From contig NZ_JAHNZT010000006.1 of assembly GCF_019039035.1 (NCBI RefSeq), positions 1 through 64,000 of the forward strand: a stretch of 64,000 nt of DNA, read 5' to 3'. The first letter of the stretch is position 1, and every line of letters starts with the position of its first letter. Below the pieces are notes generated by a model. It was not told the DNA's origin. It did not search any database and worked only from the letters and a program-made list of their open reading frames with translations. A program made the position numbers and the translations under genes. The stretch is from Citreicoccus inhibens. Its GTDB lineage: Bacteria > Myxococcota > Myxococcia > Myxococcales > Myxococcaceae. Below, in pieces: positions 26,281-35,714 of the stretch.

Positions 26281-26303
26281 AGCCTTCGGAATTCTCGAAG
26301 GCT
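26281..26303. promoter_or_regulatory. inverted repeat with LysR T-N11-A core
   Basis: Perfect 8-base arms AGCCTTCG (26281-26288) and CGAAGGCT (26296-26303) with 7 bases between. The centre contains T-N11-A, the classic LysR-box spacing. It sits 6 bases upstream of the regulator's start codon and 53 bases before the TauE start, a normal place for a LysR autoregulatory and activation site. Confidence 0.65.
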
Positions 26304-26356
26304 CCCTCTGGGAATGGCGCATTGTCCAGAGCACGCCGCCGAGAAAGCCTCGGGGT

Positions 26357-27103
26357 ATGAACACCTTCGTCCTGCTCTGCCTCGCGGGGACGCTCGCGGG
26401 CGCCATGAACGCCGTCGCGGGCGGGGGCAGCTTCGTCACCCTCCCCGTGCTCCTCTGGGCGGGCGTGCCTTCGGCCTGCGCGAATGCATCGAGCACCGTC
26501 GCCCTGTTGCCCGGCAGCCTGGCCAGCACCTGGGCCTACCGAGACGACCTCACGTCACTGAATGGCCTGCCGCTTCGGACGCTGCTCGTCACCAGCGTGG
26601 CCGGAGGGCTGGTGGGCGCGGTGCTGCTCCTGCGCACCCCGAGCCGTGCGTTCGATGCCTTCATCCCGTGGTTGCTGCTGCTCGCCACGGTCGCATTCGT
26701 CGCGGGTCCCTCCGTGGGCAAGTGGGTGCGGCGTCACGTCCAGCCCAGGCCGCGTGGCGTGCTCGCCACGCAGTTCGTGCTCGCCATCTACGGCGGTTAC
26801 TTCGGGGGCGCGGTGGGCATCATGATGATGGCGGTCTGGGGTCTGCTCGGGGCCGTGGACCTTCGGGCCGCGACCCCCGCCAAGACGCTGCTGGTCGCCG
26901 CGACGAACGCGGTCGCGGTGGTCTGCTTCATCGTCGCGGACAAGGTGTGGTGGCCGCAGACGCTCGCGCTCCTCGGGTCCTCGGTGATGGGTGGCTATGG
27001 GGCCGCTCGCCTCGCGCGGCGCCTGGATGCGCGCGGCCTGCGCCGCTGCGTCTCGGCGCTCAGCATCCTCGTGACGCTCGCGTTCTTCCTGCGCCACGCG
27101 TAG
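26357..27103 (+). CDS. TauE/SafE-family sulfite/organoanion exporter
   Basis: Polytopic inner-membrane protein of 248 residues with about eight hydrophobic helices. The duplicated family motif is visible near each half: 'AGAMNAVAGGGSFVTLPVLLWAGV' region at residues 10-35 and 'YGGYFGGAVGIMMMAVWGLLG' in the second half. TauE/SafE proteins export sulfite, sulfoacetate or related anions. ATG 26357 begins a proper first helix. It is divergent from, and probably controlled by, the LysR regulator, and is convergent with the HEAT-repeat gene (8 bases between the stops). The substrate is not assigned. Confidence 0.88.
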   Translation: MNTFVLLCLAGTLAGAMNAVAGGGSFVTLPVLLWAGVPSACANASSTVALLPGSLASTWAYRDDLTSLNGLPLRTLLVTSVAGGLVGAVLLLRTPSRAFDAFIPWLLLLATVAFVAGPSVGKWVRRHVQPRPRGVLATQFVLAIYGGYFGGAVGIMMMAVWGLLGAVDLRAATPAKTLLVAATNAVAVVCFIVADKVWWPQTLALLGSSVMGGYGAARLARRLDARGLRRCVSALSILVTLAFFLRHA

Positions 27104-27111
27104 TCGCGCGG

Positions 27112-28167
27112 TCAGCGTGCGCGCGAGAGCAAGGCCCGCAGGGCATCGCGCGTCAGCGGGCTCGCCGTGTTCGCGCATGACGCCAAGACACTCCGGGCTC
27201 GGGCCAGCGCCTCGCGGTCCAGCGACTCCAGCGCCGTCAGCGCAGCGCCCTGCGTGTCGGGTACGTCCGAGACGAGCTGCGCGCCGAGCACGCCCACGGC
27301 CTCCTCGGTCGCCCACCCGCTTCGCAGCAGGGCGCAGGCAGCGGTCGCGGCGACCTCGGCGCGGTCCGCCCGCAAGGCTTGCATGAGGGCGCTCACCGCG
27401 CGCGGCGAGGGACTCGCGGCGAGCCCCAGCATCACGAGCGCCTCGACGCCCGCCGTGGGCTCGGCGTCGTCCCACACTTGAAGCAACGCCGCCTCCAAGT
27501 CCGGGAGGACAGGTAGGGGGAGCCGCTGCCGGTGCAGCTCCTCCAGGAGTCCTCGCAGCGAGGCCAGCGCCAGGTAGCGCCGCGCGCCCTCGGTGCGCTG
27601 AATCAACGCGAGCATCACCGAGGCCGTGCTGTTCGGCGCCGAGGGAGCCAGCGAGACGAAGGCCTCCAACGCCGTGTCCCCGACCTCGCCCTCTTCGTCC
27701 AAGCGAGGGAGCAAGGCGGGGAGCAGCGTCAGCGCGGGCACGCCCACCCGCCCCACCGCGCTCGCGGCGGCACGCCTCACCGCGGGCGAGGCGTGGGCCA
27801 GCGCCGCCTCCAGGGAAGGAATCTGCTCGGGCACCACGCGACAGACGTGGGCCAGCACCATCGCCGCGTCTACGACTTCCGGAGAGTCAGCGTCGGCACG
27901 CGACAGCGCCGCGACCACGGCACCGAACGCCTGCTCCGCCAAGGAGACTTGGGGCGGCCACCACGAGGACTGGAGCAGCGCGAGGATGGCGGCCCGCGAA
28001 GTCGCCCGCGCCCGCGGCAGGGTCTCCAACAGGATGCCCGCGGCCCGCTCTCGCGCCCGCGCATCCTCGGACTCGAGCGCCGTCCCCATCGCCTCCAACG
28101 CGCGTGACACCTCGCGTGGATCCGCGCCGCCGAGCCGCGCCGTCCAGGCATCGAGTGGATGACTCAC
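27112..28167 (-). CDS. HEAT-repeat protein, last gene of the tam group
   Basis: A 351-residue all-helical protein made of HEAT-like repeats. Typical units include 'HASPAVRRAAASAVGRVG', 'SRALEAMGTALESEDARARERAAGIL' and 'AALTALESLDREALARARSVL'. No signal peptide or membrane helix, so it is presumably cytoplasmic. It probably starts with GTG at 28167, which overlaps the stop of the upstream lipoprotein gene (GTGA); the open frame extends further but only through that gene. Function unknown; HEAT repeats usually bind proteins. Co-transcription with BamA/TamA and TamB genes is its only functional clue. Confidence 0.8.
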   Translation of the reverse strand: MSHPLDAWTARLGGADPREVSRALEAMGTALESEDARARERAAGILLETLPRARATSRAAILALLQSSWWPPQVSLAEQAFGAVVAALSRADADSPEVVDAAMVLAHVCRVVPEQIPSLEAALAHASPAVRRAAASAVGRVGVPALTLLPALLPRLDEEGEVGDTALEAFVSLAPSAPNSTASVMLALIQRTEGARRYLALASLRGLLEELHRQRLPLPVLPDLEAALLQVWDDAEPTAGVEALVMLGLAASPSPRAVSALMQALRADRAEVAATAACALLRSGWATEEAVGVLGAQLVSDVPDTQGAALTALESLDREALARARSVLASCANTASPLTRDALRALLSRAR

Positions 28168-28712
28168 GGGTAGCGGTCCACCACGAGGATGACCCCAGTG
28201 TTGTCTTGCACCACGGAGAAGCCCTTCATGGGGCTCGGGTACGCGATGAGCCCCTCGCCATCCCGATCCCAACGCGAATCCAAGAGGACGCCACAGAACG
28301 GCACGGACAGCGCGCCGCTCTCGGGGACGAAGATGCGGTCGTACCGCCCGAAGACCCGGTGCTTCGTCACGAACAAGCGCCCGCCAATGCGCGCCCCCGG
28401 CAGCATCTTCTCGCCGTCCGCGCGCGGCGTCGCGATGACGAAGCTGTAGTTGTAACGAGCCGGGCCCGGATGGTCCTGGATGCTGTCCACGATGACGGGG
28501 ATGCGGTCCCCCGGCTTCAGCCCCAACCGCTGCATCTGGAGCTGCGAGCCCTTGGGACAATCTCCGTCGGGGGGCATCCACTTGGGCCGCTCGGGCTTCG
28601 CTTCCGCCGGCGCCGCATGTCCACACCCAGCCCAGGCCCCGAGCATCGCCAGGACGCTCAGCCCCATCACACCGCGGCGCCAGGACGCGTGTCCCGCCAG
28701 AGGCCCGGTCAT
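28164..28712 (-). CDS. hypothetical lipoprotein in the tam group
   Basis: A protein of 182 residues. The N-terminus has a basic region, a hydrophobic core and Cys30 after 'GAWAG', so lipid modification is likely. The mature part is probably mostly beta ('RIPVIVDSIQDHPGPARYNYSFVIA', split by loops; 'IGGRLFVTKHRVFGRYDRIFVP'; 'GFSVVQDNTGVILVV'). Not a family I recognise. The ATG shares one base with the stop of the BamA/TamA-like gene (TGATG) and its own stop overlaps the HEAT gene start (GTGA). Such tight coupling suggests it works with the outer-membrane assembly protein. Confidence 0.78.
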   Translation of the reverse strand: MTGPLAGHASWRRGVMGLSVLAMLGAWAGCGHAAPAEAKPERPKWMPPDGDCPKGSQLQMQRLGLKPGDRIPVIVDSIQDHPGPARYNYSFVIATPRADGEKMLPGARIGGRLFVTKHRVFGRYDRIFVPESGALSVPFCGVLLDSRWDRDGEGLIAYPSPMKGFSVVQDNTGVILVVDRYP

Positions 28713-31700
28713 CAGAACGCCCCGATGCTGAAGTGGAACTGCGTGGGGGCCTCGTTGACGGCCTCGTCGCGGTCCAGGTTGAACCCCACGTCGAACGCGA
28801 GCGGGCCCACGGGCGTCACGTAGCGCAACCCCACGCCCGCCGAGTAGCGCAACTCCGTGGGGTCGAACAGCGTGCGGTCCTGCCACAGGTTGCCCGCCTC
28901 GATGAAGAGGCCCAGGTCCAGCGCGGCGAGCGCGGGCACGCGCAGCTCCGCCTTGCCCAGCGTGTAGAGTTCACCGCCCTGGCTCGTGGGGAACTGCCCC
29001 GCGAGCACGGCCTTCAAGTCCTCCGAGCAACCCGAGGGCGTAATCAGCGAGCGGCAATCGCTCAGCCGCTGGTGCAGCGCCTGCCGCACGTCCTGCGGCA
29101 GCACGCCATCTTCGCGGAAGCCTCGGAGGCTCGATGAGCCGCCCAGGTAGAACAGCTTCGAGCCGATGTTCTGCGCGCCCTCCGTCAGCGGCACGATGGT
29201 GCCCGCGCGCGCGCTCAACGCCACGCTCGCGCGGCGCCCCAGCGGCGCGTACACGCTGAGATTGCCCGCGAGCTTCACGCTGTTGATGGGGAACGCCGGA
29301 ACGCGATCTCCCGCCACATCCGTGGGCCGCACGCTGAGCCCGCGCATGAACTCCGCGCTCGTCGTCAGCACCATGCCGCGCCGGGGATTGGCCGGGTCAT
29401 CACGGAAGTCGAGCGTCGCGGCCGGTCGCAGCGAGTGCAGCGCGAAGTCACCGAACGGATAGCGCAGGCGCTCTTGATCCGCGCGGTTCACCAACTCCAA
29501 CACGCCCGCGCGTGAGCGCAGCCGGTTGTTCTCCACCTCGTACTGGAGCGACAGGTTCAGCCACGAGGACACCGCCCAGTCCAAGCCCGCCACGGCGGCG
29601 AACCGCGTGGACAGGTACGAGGGCCGGTGCACGCGCTCGCCAATCAGGTCCAGCCGCGCGCCCACCTCCTGCGGAGAGAGGAAGTAGAGCCGCGACTGCG
29701 ACAGCGCCAGGTTGCCTCGCCCACCGAGCCCGCTGAGGCCATCCAGGTCCGAGTCGCACGCCGAGCCCTGTGCGAGGCCTGAGTCACACCCCGCGGGCCT
29801 CCGGTCCGAGCCCAGCGCCTGCGCACTCCAGCCCGCGTAGTTCACCTTGCCGCGCGCGAGCACGTTGAGGCCCTTGCCATCCACGTTGCGCCACGCCGTG
29901 TCCAACGTGACGCGGGGACCGTCGACCAGGAAGTAGCCGCCGGACACTTCGCCATCCAACCGCGCCCGCTCCTGCACCGACACGAGCACGTCCTTGGAGC
30001 CCTCGCGCCGATTGGGATCCGCCAGCGACACCTCGGCCTGCTTGAACAGCCCCAGGCGCGCCAGCCGCCGCTGCCCATCTGCCAGGTCCTCCATCGACAG
30101 CGGCGCGCCTTCCTTCAGGTCCAGGTAGGCCAGCACCACGTCTGGATCCGTGCGCGTCAGGCCCTGGATGAGCACCTTGCCCACGTGCACCCGGGGCCCG
30201 GCGTCCACCTCGAAGACCACGCTCGCGGCCTTGCCCTCGCCATCCACCGTGACCTTGTTGGCCACGTGGGCGAACAGGTAGCCCTCGTGCCCCAAGCCGC
30301 GCTCGGTCGCGGCGCGCACCTGCTCCACCCGCTCGAAGCTCAGCGGCGCGCCGCGTCTCAACATCGCGCGCGTCCATTCCGAGTGGACGTCGGCCGGCAT
30401 GCCCTCGAAGCGCACGTCACGCACCAGCGCGCGCGGCCCTTCCTCCACGTCGAAGTCCGCCACCGCCGTGTGCTGGACGGTGTCCATCGTCAGGCCACGG
30501 AACGTCACCAGCGCGGAGGAGAAGCCCTGCTCGCGGTAGGCCGTCGTCATGCCGTCCGCCGCGTCCAGCCACGCCTCTTCCACATAGACCGTGGAGGGGT
30601 CGGGCGGCGGCTCCACGCCTTGAATGTCGGGCGGGTGGCGCCCCTCCATCGCCAGGGGATCATCGCGCAGGGGAAGGTCCAGCTCAGGCCGAGTCTCGCC
30701 CGCCGCCACGCGCGCGGTGAGCTGCGCGCGCAGGTCCTGGCTGGATACGGCCGTGTTGCCGTGGAAGCGCACCTCGGTCACCCGCAGCGGGTGGCCCTCC
30801 TCCACGTCGAACGTGAGCGCGGCGACCGCCCCGTCCGCGCGCTCCACCGAGTGCGCCCGGACACGCGCCGAATGGAAGCCACGCTGTCGGTAGAAGGCCT
30901 CCAGCTTGCGCGCGAGCCGCGCCTCCACCACGTCATCCAGCGTGTCCTCCCCCTCGTAGGCGGCGACACGCGCCAGGAGGACATCGGGCATGCGGTGATT
31001 GCCCCGGAAGCGCATCGTGAAGCGCGGCCCCGCGCTCAACGGAACGGCCACCGCCGCCCCGCCCTCCTCCACCGTCACGGTGGGCACGCCCACGCGCGCC
31101 CTCCAGCGGTGGTCCTCGCGCAGGAACACGCGCAGCCGCTCCAGCCCCGCTTCCAGCCTGCCCCGGTCGAAGACGTCGCCCGGGCGCATGCCGAGCGTGT
31201 CCATCAGTCGCGGCAGAGGCAGGTCCGAAGCGCCGAGGAATGTCACCTGCCGCACGCGCGTGGGCAGCCCTTCCTCCAGGCGCAGCGTCACTGCCACCCC
31301 GCCACCCGGCACGGGCGCCTGCGAGGCGTCCACCTTCACGGCGTCATAGCCCCGAGCCCGATACGCCTCCTGCACCGCGCCGACCGCGGACTCCAGCTCC
31401 TCGGGGTCCAACGGGCCGCCCTCCAGCAGGTTGCTGGCCTCCAGCACCTCGGCGGTCGTGAGGACCTGATTGCCGTGAACGGAGACGGTGGAGAGCCGCA
31501 GCAAGGGCGTGAGCAGGAAGACGAGCCGCACGCCACCGGGCACGTCCTCCTTGCGCGCCACCACGTCCGAGAAGCGCCCCGTGGCCCACAGCCGCTCCAC
31601 CGAGCGACGCACCGCGCTCGGCGACAGCGCCTGTCCCTTGCGCACGGCGACGAGCGACGAGAGCCCCTCGGCGTCCGTGCCGCCCGGCAGGTGCAGCTCC

Positions 31701-31864
31701 ACCGAGACCACCTCGGGAGCGTCCTCCGCGCGCGCCTGCCACGGCCCCACCGCGCACGCCCACGCGAGCGCCAGCGCGACCCACGCGGCTACTCGACCTC
31801 CCAGCCCAGCTTCAGCTCGAGCCCGAGGTTTCCAAACGAGGCTTCGCTGTTCTCGTTGTCCCAC
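28712..31864 (-). CDS. tamA: BamA/TamA-family outer-membrane protein with seven POTRA-like domains
   Basis: Omp85-type outer-membrane protein, 1050 residues. A signal peptide ends near residue 46 ('WQARAED'). I count seven POTRA-like units at about 51-118, 120-197, 198-277, 278-355, 356-475 (with an insert of about 35 residues), 476-555 and 556-634. Each has an alternating strand-helix pattern and most contain 'V..V.F.GN' openings. The C-terminal beta-barrel has the conserved L6-loop motif as 'LRGF' in 'GGSSSLRGFREDG' and ends in Phe. TamA normally has three POTRA domains and BamA five, so this is unusually long. GTG 31864 gives a full signal peptide but overlaps tamB by 76 bases; a shorter start would lack one. 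TamB is directly upstream, which favours TamA over BamA. Confidence 0.85.
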   Translation of the reverse strand: MGQREQRSLVWKPRARAEAGLGGRVAAWVALALAWACAVGPWQARAEDAPEVVSVELHLPGGTDAEGLSSLVAVRKGQALSPSAVRRSVERLWATGRFSDVVARKEDVPGGVRLVFLLTPLLRLSTVSVHGNQVLTTAEVLEASNLLEGGPLDPEELESAVGAVQEAYRARGYDAVKVDASQAPVPGGGVAVTLRLEEGLPTRVRQVTFLGASDLPLPRLMDTLGMRPGDVFDRGRLEAGLERLRVFLREDHRWRARVGVPTVTVEEGGAAVAVPLSAGPRFTMRFRGNHRMPDVLLARVAAYEGEDTLDDVVEARLARKLEAFYRQRGFHSARVRAHSVERADGAVAALTFDVEEGHPLRVTEVRFHGNTAVSSQDLRAQLTARVAAGETRPELDLPLRDDPLAMEGRHPPDIQGVEPPPDPSTVYVEEAWLDAADGMTTAYREQGFSSALVTFRGLTMDTVQHTAVADFDVEEGPRALVRDVRFEGMPADVHSEWTRAMLRRGAPLSFERVEQVRAATERGLGHEGYLFAHVANKVTVDGEGKAASVVFEVDAGPRVHVGKVLIQGLTRTDPDVVLAYLDLKEGAPLSMEDLADGQRRLARLGLFKQAEVSLADPNRREGSKDVLVSVQERARLDGEVSGGYFLVDGPRVTLDTAWRNVDGKGLNVLARGKVNYAGWSAQALGSDRRPAGCDSGLAQGSACDSDLDGLSGLGGRGNLALSQSRLYFLSPQEVGARLDLIGERVHRPSYLSTRFAAVAGLDWAVSSWLNLSLQYEVENNRLRSRAGVLELVNRADQERLRYPFGDFALHSLRPAATLDFRDDPANPRRGMVLTTSAEFMRGLSVRPTDVAGDRVPAFPINSVKLAGNLSVYAPLGRRASVALSARAGTIVPLTEGAQNIGSKLFYLGGSSSLRGFREDGVLPQDVRQALHQRLSDCRSLITPSGCSEDLKAVLAGQFPTSQGGELYTLGKAELRVPALAALDLGLFIEAGNLWQDRTLFDPTELRYSAGVGLRYVTPVGPLAFDVGFNLDRDEAVNEAPTQFHFSIGAF

Positions 31865-34800
31865 TGGGCCTGCGCGGAAAGTCGGTCGTCGAATCGATAC
31901 TCGGCCCGCGCCCGCGTCCCGCGACCGCTCACCGGTTGTGTCATGCCGATCTTAAGCTTCTCCGACAGGAACTTCGACTCCAGTTGTGCGGTGGGCTCCG
32001 CCTGCCGCGTGGCGTCGTTGTAGGTGGTGGAGATCTGAAGGGACAGGTCGCGCAGAACCGGGTTGCTCGGCAAGAAGCGCCGGAGCTGCCGGTCCAGACC
32101 GGACACGTTGAAGAGGGCCTCGGCCGCCAGCCCGGCGCTGGCCGAGGCCGCCGTGTCCTTGTCCGAGCTCGTCACGCCCAGGGTCAACAGCGACAGGACA
32201 TCACCCTCCGTGAGCGCGGGCTCGGACGACAAGATGATTTGCGGGTCCGCCGGCTTGCCGAAGGCGTGCAGCCGCACCACGTACTCGCGCACCTGCGTCT
32301 GCGCCTGCACCTCGAACACGGGGTCGATCCCCGTCGGGTCGCGGAACTCCACCTGCCCCTGGTTGATGGCGAACGGGTTGTTGCGGAAGAACGCCTGACT
32401 GCCCTCCGCCGCCTCCACGCGCCCCAGCAGCCCCGGCCGCACGTCCGTGCCGGTCAGCCGCACGTCCCCGAGCAGCCGCGCCTTGGCCAGGTTGTTCTCC
32501 ACGCGCACGTCACCGAAGTGCACGTTCACGTCCCAGGTGACGAACGGGTCGCGCGCGCGCTCGCCCGGCAAGCCGCCCACCATCGCCGTCCGGCGCTGAA
32601 GCCCCTTGAGCAGCGACTCCACGTCCACCGACTTCTGATAGCGCAGCTTGACGATGTCCAGGCCCCCCGTGACGGTGAGGCCGTCCGGCGGGCCAATCAC
32701 CTGGAGCAGGCCGGACACGGTGATGGGCAGGTCCTCCGTCAACCGGTACGGCACCTCGTCGAGTTGCAGCGTCAGTCCCAAGCGCTTCGGCTTGAAGCGC
32801 TCCAACCGCACGTCACCGCGCGCGGACACGTGCCCGTCGTTGAGCTGCCCTTGCAAGTGCTCCAGCAGCACGCGCTGGCCCGTGAGTTCCAACCGCCCCG
32901 ACACGCCGCGCACGTTGACGGGCAGGTCTCGCATCGTCACGCGCACGTCGGACAGCTCCGCGGAGCCCACCAGGGACGGCTCGTCCAACGTGCCCGTCGC
33001 CTCGGCGTCCACGCGCAGGAGCCCGCTCGCGCGCTCCACTCCGGGCAGGAAGGGCTCCAAGAGGCGCACGTCCATGGCGCCGTCACGCAGGCTCACGGCC
33101 ATGCCTTTGCCACTCACCGAGCCGCCCAGCGTCACGTCCAGCGACGTCCCGCTGAAGCGGAAGGGCAACACCTCCAACGTCCCCGCGTGATACGTCAACG
33201 AGATGGGGCCCTTGTTGTCCGCGCGCAGCTCGCCGCGGGTGAGCACCAGCTTCTGCACCTGCGCGGAGGCTTCGTAGGACGCGGGGTCCAGCAACGGGCC
33301 CTGCGCGGACACGCGGCCCGCGAGCGAGCCGGACACGCCCTGGAGATACGACGCCTGAGGCAGCAGCGGGCGAATCTCCGGGAGCTGCAACGCGATGGAG
33401 GAGTCGAAGCGATAGGGCTCCTTCACCTTCATCGTCATCCAGCCCTGCGCGTCTCGGAACGGATGGCCGTCCACCCGCAGGTCCTTGCCCACCTGGCGCA
33501 GTTGGAGGTCCATGGCCCCCAGGTCTCGCGAGGCGAACATCACATGCGGCCCCTTGAGCGAGGCCTCCACCACCGGCAACTCCCCGTTGCCCGTCACGCG
33601 CCCATCCAGTTCGAGCACCCCCTGGATGCCCATGCGCTCGCCGAGCTCCGGCCCCACCGCCTCCGTCAACGACAGGTGGTCTCCCCCGAAGCGGTAGTCC
33701 AGCCCACCCGCGAACAGGAGCGTGCCCTCGGCCCACAGCCGGCCTTGCGGCCCCTCCAACACGGTGCGCTCCAGCACCATCTCCTTGCCATCCACGAAGC
33801 GCAGCCGCGCCGAGCCCGCCCCCAAGCGCCGCCCGTAGTAGCGGGTGTCCTTCATGTCGAAGGCCACCAGGCCCTCCAGCTTCTCGACGGGGCTGTCGAT
33901 CTCCACGCGCCCCGAGGCCGTCCCCGTCAGCGGCCCTTGCATCACCGCGAGCGAGGAGCTCAGGCCCGCCACCACGTCCACCAGGTCCTCGGTGCGCCCC
34001 TGCGGCACGTTCACGTCGAGGCGCGCGTGCAAGACACGCCCGAACGTCAGCGCCCCCTTGCCGAAGTACTGCGTGCGCCCCTTCTGGCCCGTGAGCGAGG
34101 GGAAGGCCATCACGCCCCCCGAGTACGTCAGCTTGCCCTGCACCACGCCCAGGCCCAGGTTCCAGAAGACAAAGTCGCGCAGCGACAGGCTCGACTCCAC
34201 CTTCACGTCCGAGTACGGCCCGGTGATGACGTACGTGGCCGAGCCGCGACCCGACCAGGGCAGCTTCGCGATGTGACCGAAGTCCGCCAGCTCCAGGTCC
34301 CCGCCGCCGCGGATGTCCAGGCCACGTGCCTTGTCATAGAAGAGCGTCACGTCGCCGCGCACCCGCGAGCGCCCCGAGTCCGCGGTGATGTTCGCGAACG
34401 TCACCCGGTCCGGCAGCAGCTTCACCAGCGTCTGCGCGCGGGCCCGGTCGAACTCGAGCAGCGTCTTGCCCAGGGACTCGGGCGCGTCATACGGCCGCGT
34501 GGCGAGCACGAAGCGCCCGGCGCGCAGCTCCAAAGGCCCTGAGATATTGGGGCGAGGAAGCAACGTGCCGGACAGATGCGCGGTCACGCTCGCGGGGAAG
34601 TCCACCCACGACCCCACGATGCCCGCGCGCTCCAGGATGCGGCCGAGCGAGGCCTCCTCGGTGGTGAGCGACACCTCCACCGGCAGGTCGGGCATCAACC
34701 GCAGCGAGCCCGCCACCTTCACGCGCCCGCTGCCTACGGGGATTGACAGCTCCTCCACTCGCACGCGATCCCCCACGTACGCCAACCGCGCGGTGAGGCT

Positions 34801-35709
34801 CACGGGCCCGTACTTCTCGTAAGCGAGGTTGCTGGCGGACACGTCCGCGGACACCGCGAGCGCGGCGGGCCTCCCCGTGACGGAGAGGCGAGACCACAGG
34901 TGCCCCGTGGCGGGCCGGGGCAACAGGCGCGCGCGATGCAACGTCTGCAGCGGCAGGAACACCTGCGCGTCCAGCGCGAGCTGCGGCTGACACAGCGTCT
35001 CCACGCGACCAGACAGCGTGGTGGTGAAGTCGTCGAGCGTGACCTCGGCGCGCTCCACGTCGAGCTGCGCCTCGGTGGGGTCCAACACGCCGGTGAACAC
35101 CAACCGGCCCAGCGCCAGCTCGCCGCCGTCCGCGCCCAGTTGCACCAGTCCGCTGCGCGCCTCGACGTCGAACTCCATGACGCCCCAGCGCTCCACCCAG
35201 CCCACGTCCAGGTTGGTGATGTCCACCCGCCGGCCGCGAGGCAGCACGAGCCGCACCTCCGCGCCCGTGATGTCCAACTTCGCGATGCGCAGGCGATCCA
35301 ACGGCGCCAGGAAGCAACGCCCCGGCTCGCGCGGCGCCGCGGGCGCGGGTTGAGACAGGTCCAGGTTGACGCGCGGGTGCCGCACACGCACCTGCCCCAA
35401 CGTGAAGCGCCGGCCCAACGGCCCGAAGAAGCCGAAGCGCACCTCCGCGAGATCCGCCGCGAACAACGGCGTGTCGGAGCCCGGCGTGAAGAGCGACACG
35501 CCATGCAGCAGCACGCGCGAGCCCAGCGGATCCAACTCGCACCGCCCGATGCCGACGTCCATCCCCAGCACGCCCGGGAGGTGGCGCCGCGCCAGCGTGC
35601 ACGCCGCATCCCACGAGGCCTGAGTGCGCAGGACCAGGATGCTCCCCGAGAGAACGAGGAGCACCACGAGCAGCGCCTTGCGCGCACCGTTGCGGCCCTG
35701 GGATGCCAA
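31789..35709 (-). CDS. tamB: TamB-like translocation and assembly module protein
   Basis: A very large AsmA-like protein (1306 residues) predicted to bridge inner and outer membranes. One N-terminal transmembrane helix (about 10-28, 'ALLVVLLVLSGSILVL') is followed by repetitive beta-rich sequence. The C-terminal conserved TamB (DUF490) domain lies at about 1000-1306 with 'DPFVTWDVNVHFGDVRVENN', 'FFRNNPFAINQGQVEFRDPT' and 'SEPALTEGDVLSLLTLGVT'. It ends 'LGLELKLGWEVE'. The start appears to be TTG 35709, 5 bases after the ATPase stop; no ATG is available before the membrane helix. TamB is implicated in phospholipid transport or outer-membrane protein assembly with TamA, whose gene follows with an overlap. 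Confidence 0.92.
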   Translation of the reverse strand: MASQGRNGARKALLVVLLVLSGSILVLRTQASWDAACTLARRHLPGVLGMDVGIGRCELDPLGSRVLLHGVSLFTPGSDTPLFAADLAEVRFGFFGPLGRRFTLGQVRVRHPRVNLDLSQPAPAAPREPGRCFLAPLDRLRIAKLDITGAEVRLVLPRGRRVDITNLDVGWVERWGVMEFDVEARSGLVQLGADGGELALGRLVFTGVLDPTEAQLDVERAEVTLDDFTTTLSGRVETLCQPQLALDAQVFLPLQTLHRARLLPRPATGHLWSRLSVTGRPAALAVSADVSASNLAYEKYGPVSLTARLAYVGDRVRVEELSIPVGSGRVKVAGSLRLMPDLPVEVSLTTEEASLGRILERAGIVGSWVDFPASVTAHLSGTLLPRPNISGPLELRAGRFVLATRPYDAPESLGKTLLEFDRARAQTLVKLLPDRVTFANITADSGRSRVRGDVTLFYDKARGLDIRGGGDLELADFGHIAKLPWSGRGSATYVITGPYSDVKVESSLSLRDFVFWNLGLGVVQGKLTYSGGVMAFPSLTGQKGRTQYFGKGALTFGRVLHARLDVNVPQGRTEDLVDVVAGLSSSLAVMQGPLTGTASGRVEIDSPVEKLEGLVAFDMKDTRYYGRRLGAGSARLRFVDGKEMVLERTVLEGPQGRLWAEGTLLFAGGLDYRFGGDHLSLTEAVGPELGERMGIQGVLELDGRVTGNGELPVVEASLKGPHVMFASRDLGAMDLQLRQVGKDLRVDGHPFRDAQGWMTMKVKEPYRFDSSIALQLPEIRPLLPQASYLQGVSGSLAGRVSAQGPLLDPASYEASAQVQKLVLTRGELRADNKGPISLTYHAGTLEVLPFRFSGTSLDVTLGGSVSGKGMAVSLRDGAMDVRLLEPFLPGVERASGLLRVDAEATGTLDEPSLVGSAELSDVRVTMRDLPVNVRGVSGRLELTGQRVLLEHLQGQLNDGHVSARGDVRLERFKPKRLGLTLQLDEVPYRLTEDLPITVSGLLQVIGPPDGLTVTGGLDIVKLRYQKSVDVESLLKGLQRRTAMVGGLPGERARDPFVTWDVNVHFGDVRVENNLAKARLLGDVRLTGTDVRPGLLGRVEAAEGSQAFFRNNPFAINQGQVEFRDPTGIDPVFEVQAQTQVREYVVRLHAFGKPADPQIILSSEPALTEGDVLSLLTLGVTSSDKDTAASASAGLAAEALFNVSGLDRQLRRFLPSNPVLRDLSLQISTTYNDATRQAEPTAQLESKFLSEKLKIGMTQPVSGRGTRARAEYRFDDRLSAQAQWDNENSEASFGNLGLELKLGWEVE

Positions 35710-35714
35710 GACCG

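Noticed and set aside
31750-31864. A shorter start for the BamA/TamA-like protein (GTG 31750)
   Set aside because: It would remove the signal peptide, which an outer-membrane protein needs; the overlap with tamB is therefore tolerated.
31936-34542. Plus-strand open frame of 868 codons within tamB
   Set aside because: Antisense shadow with no conserved motif; the minus-strand TamB domains are clear.
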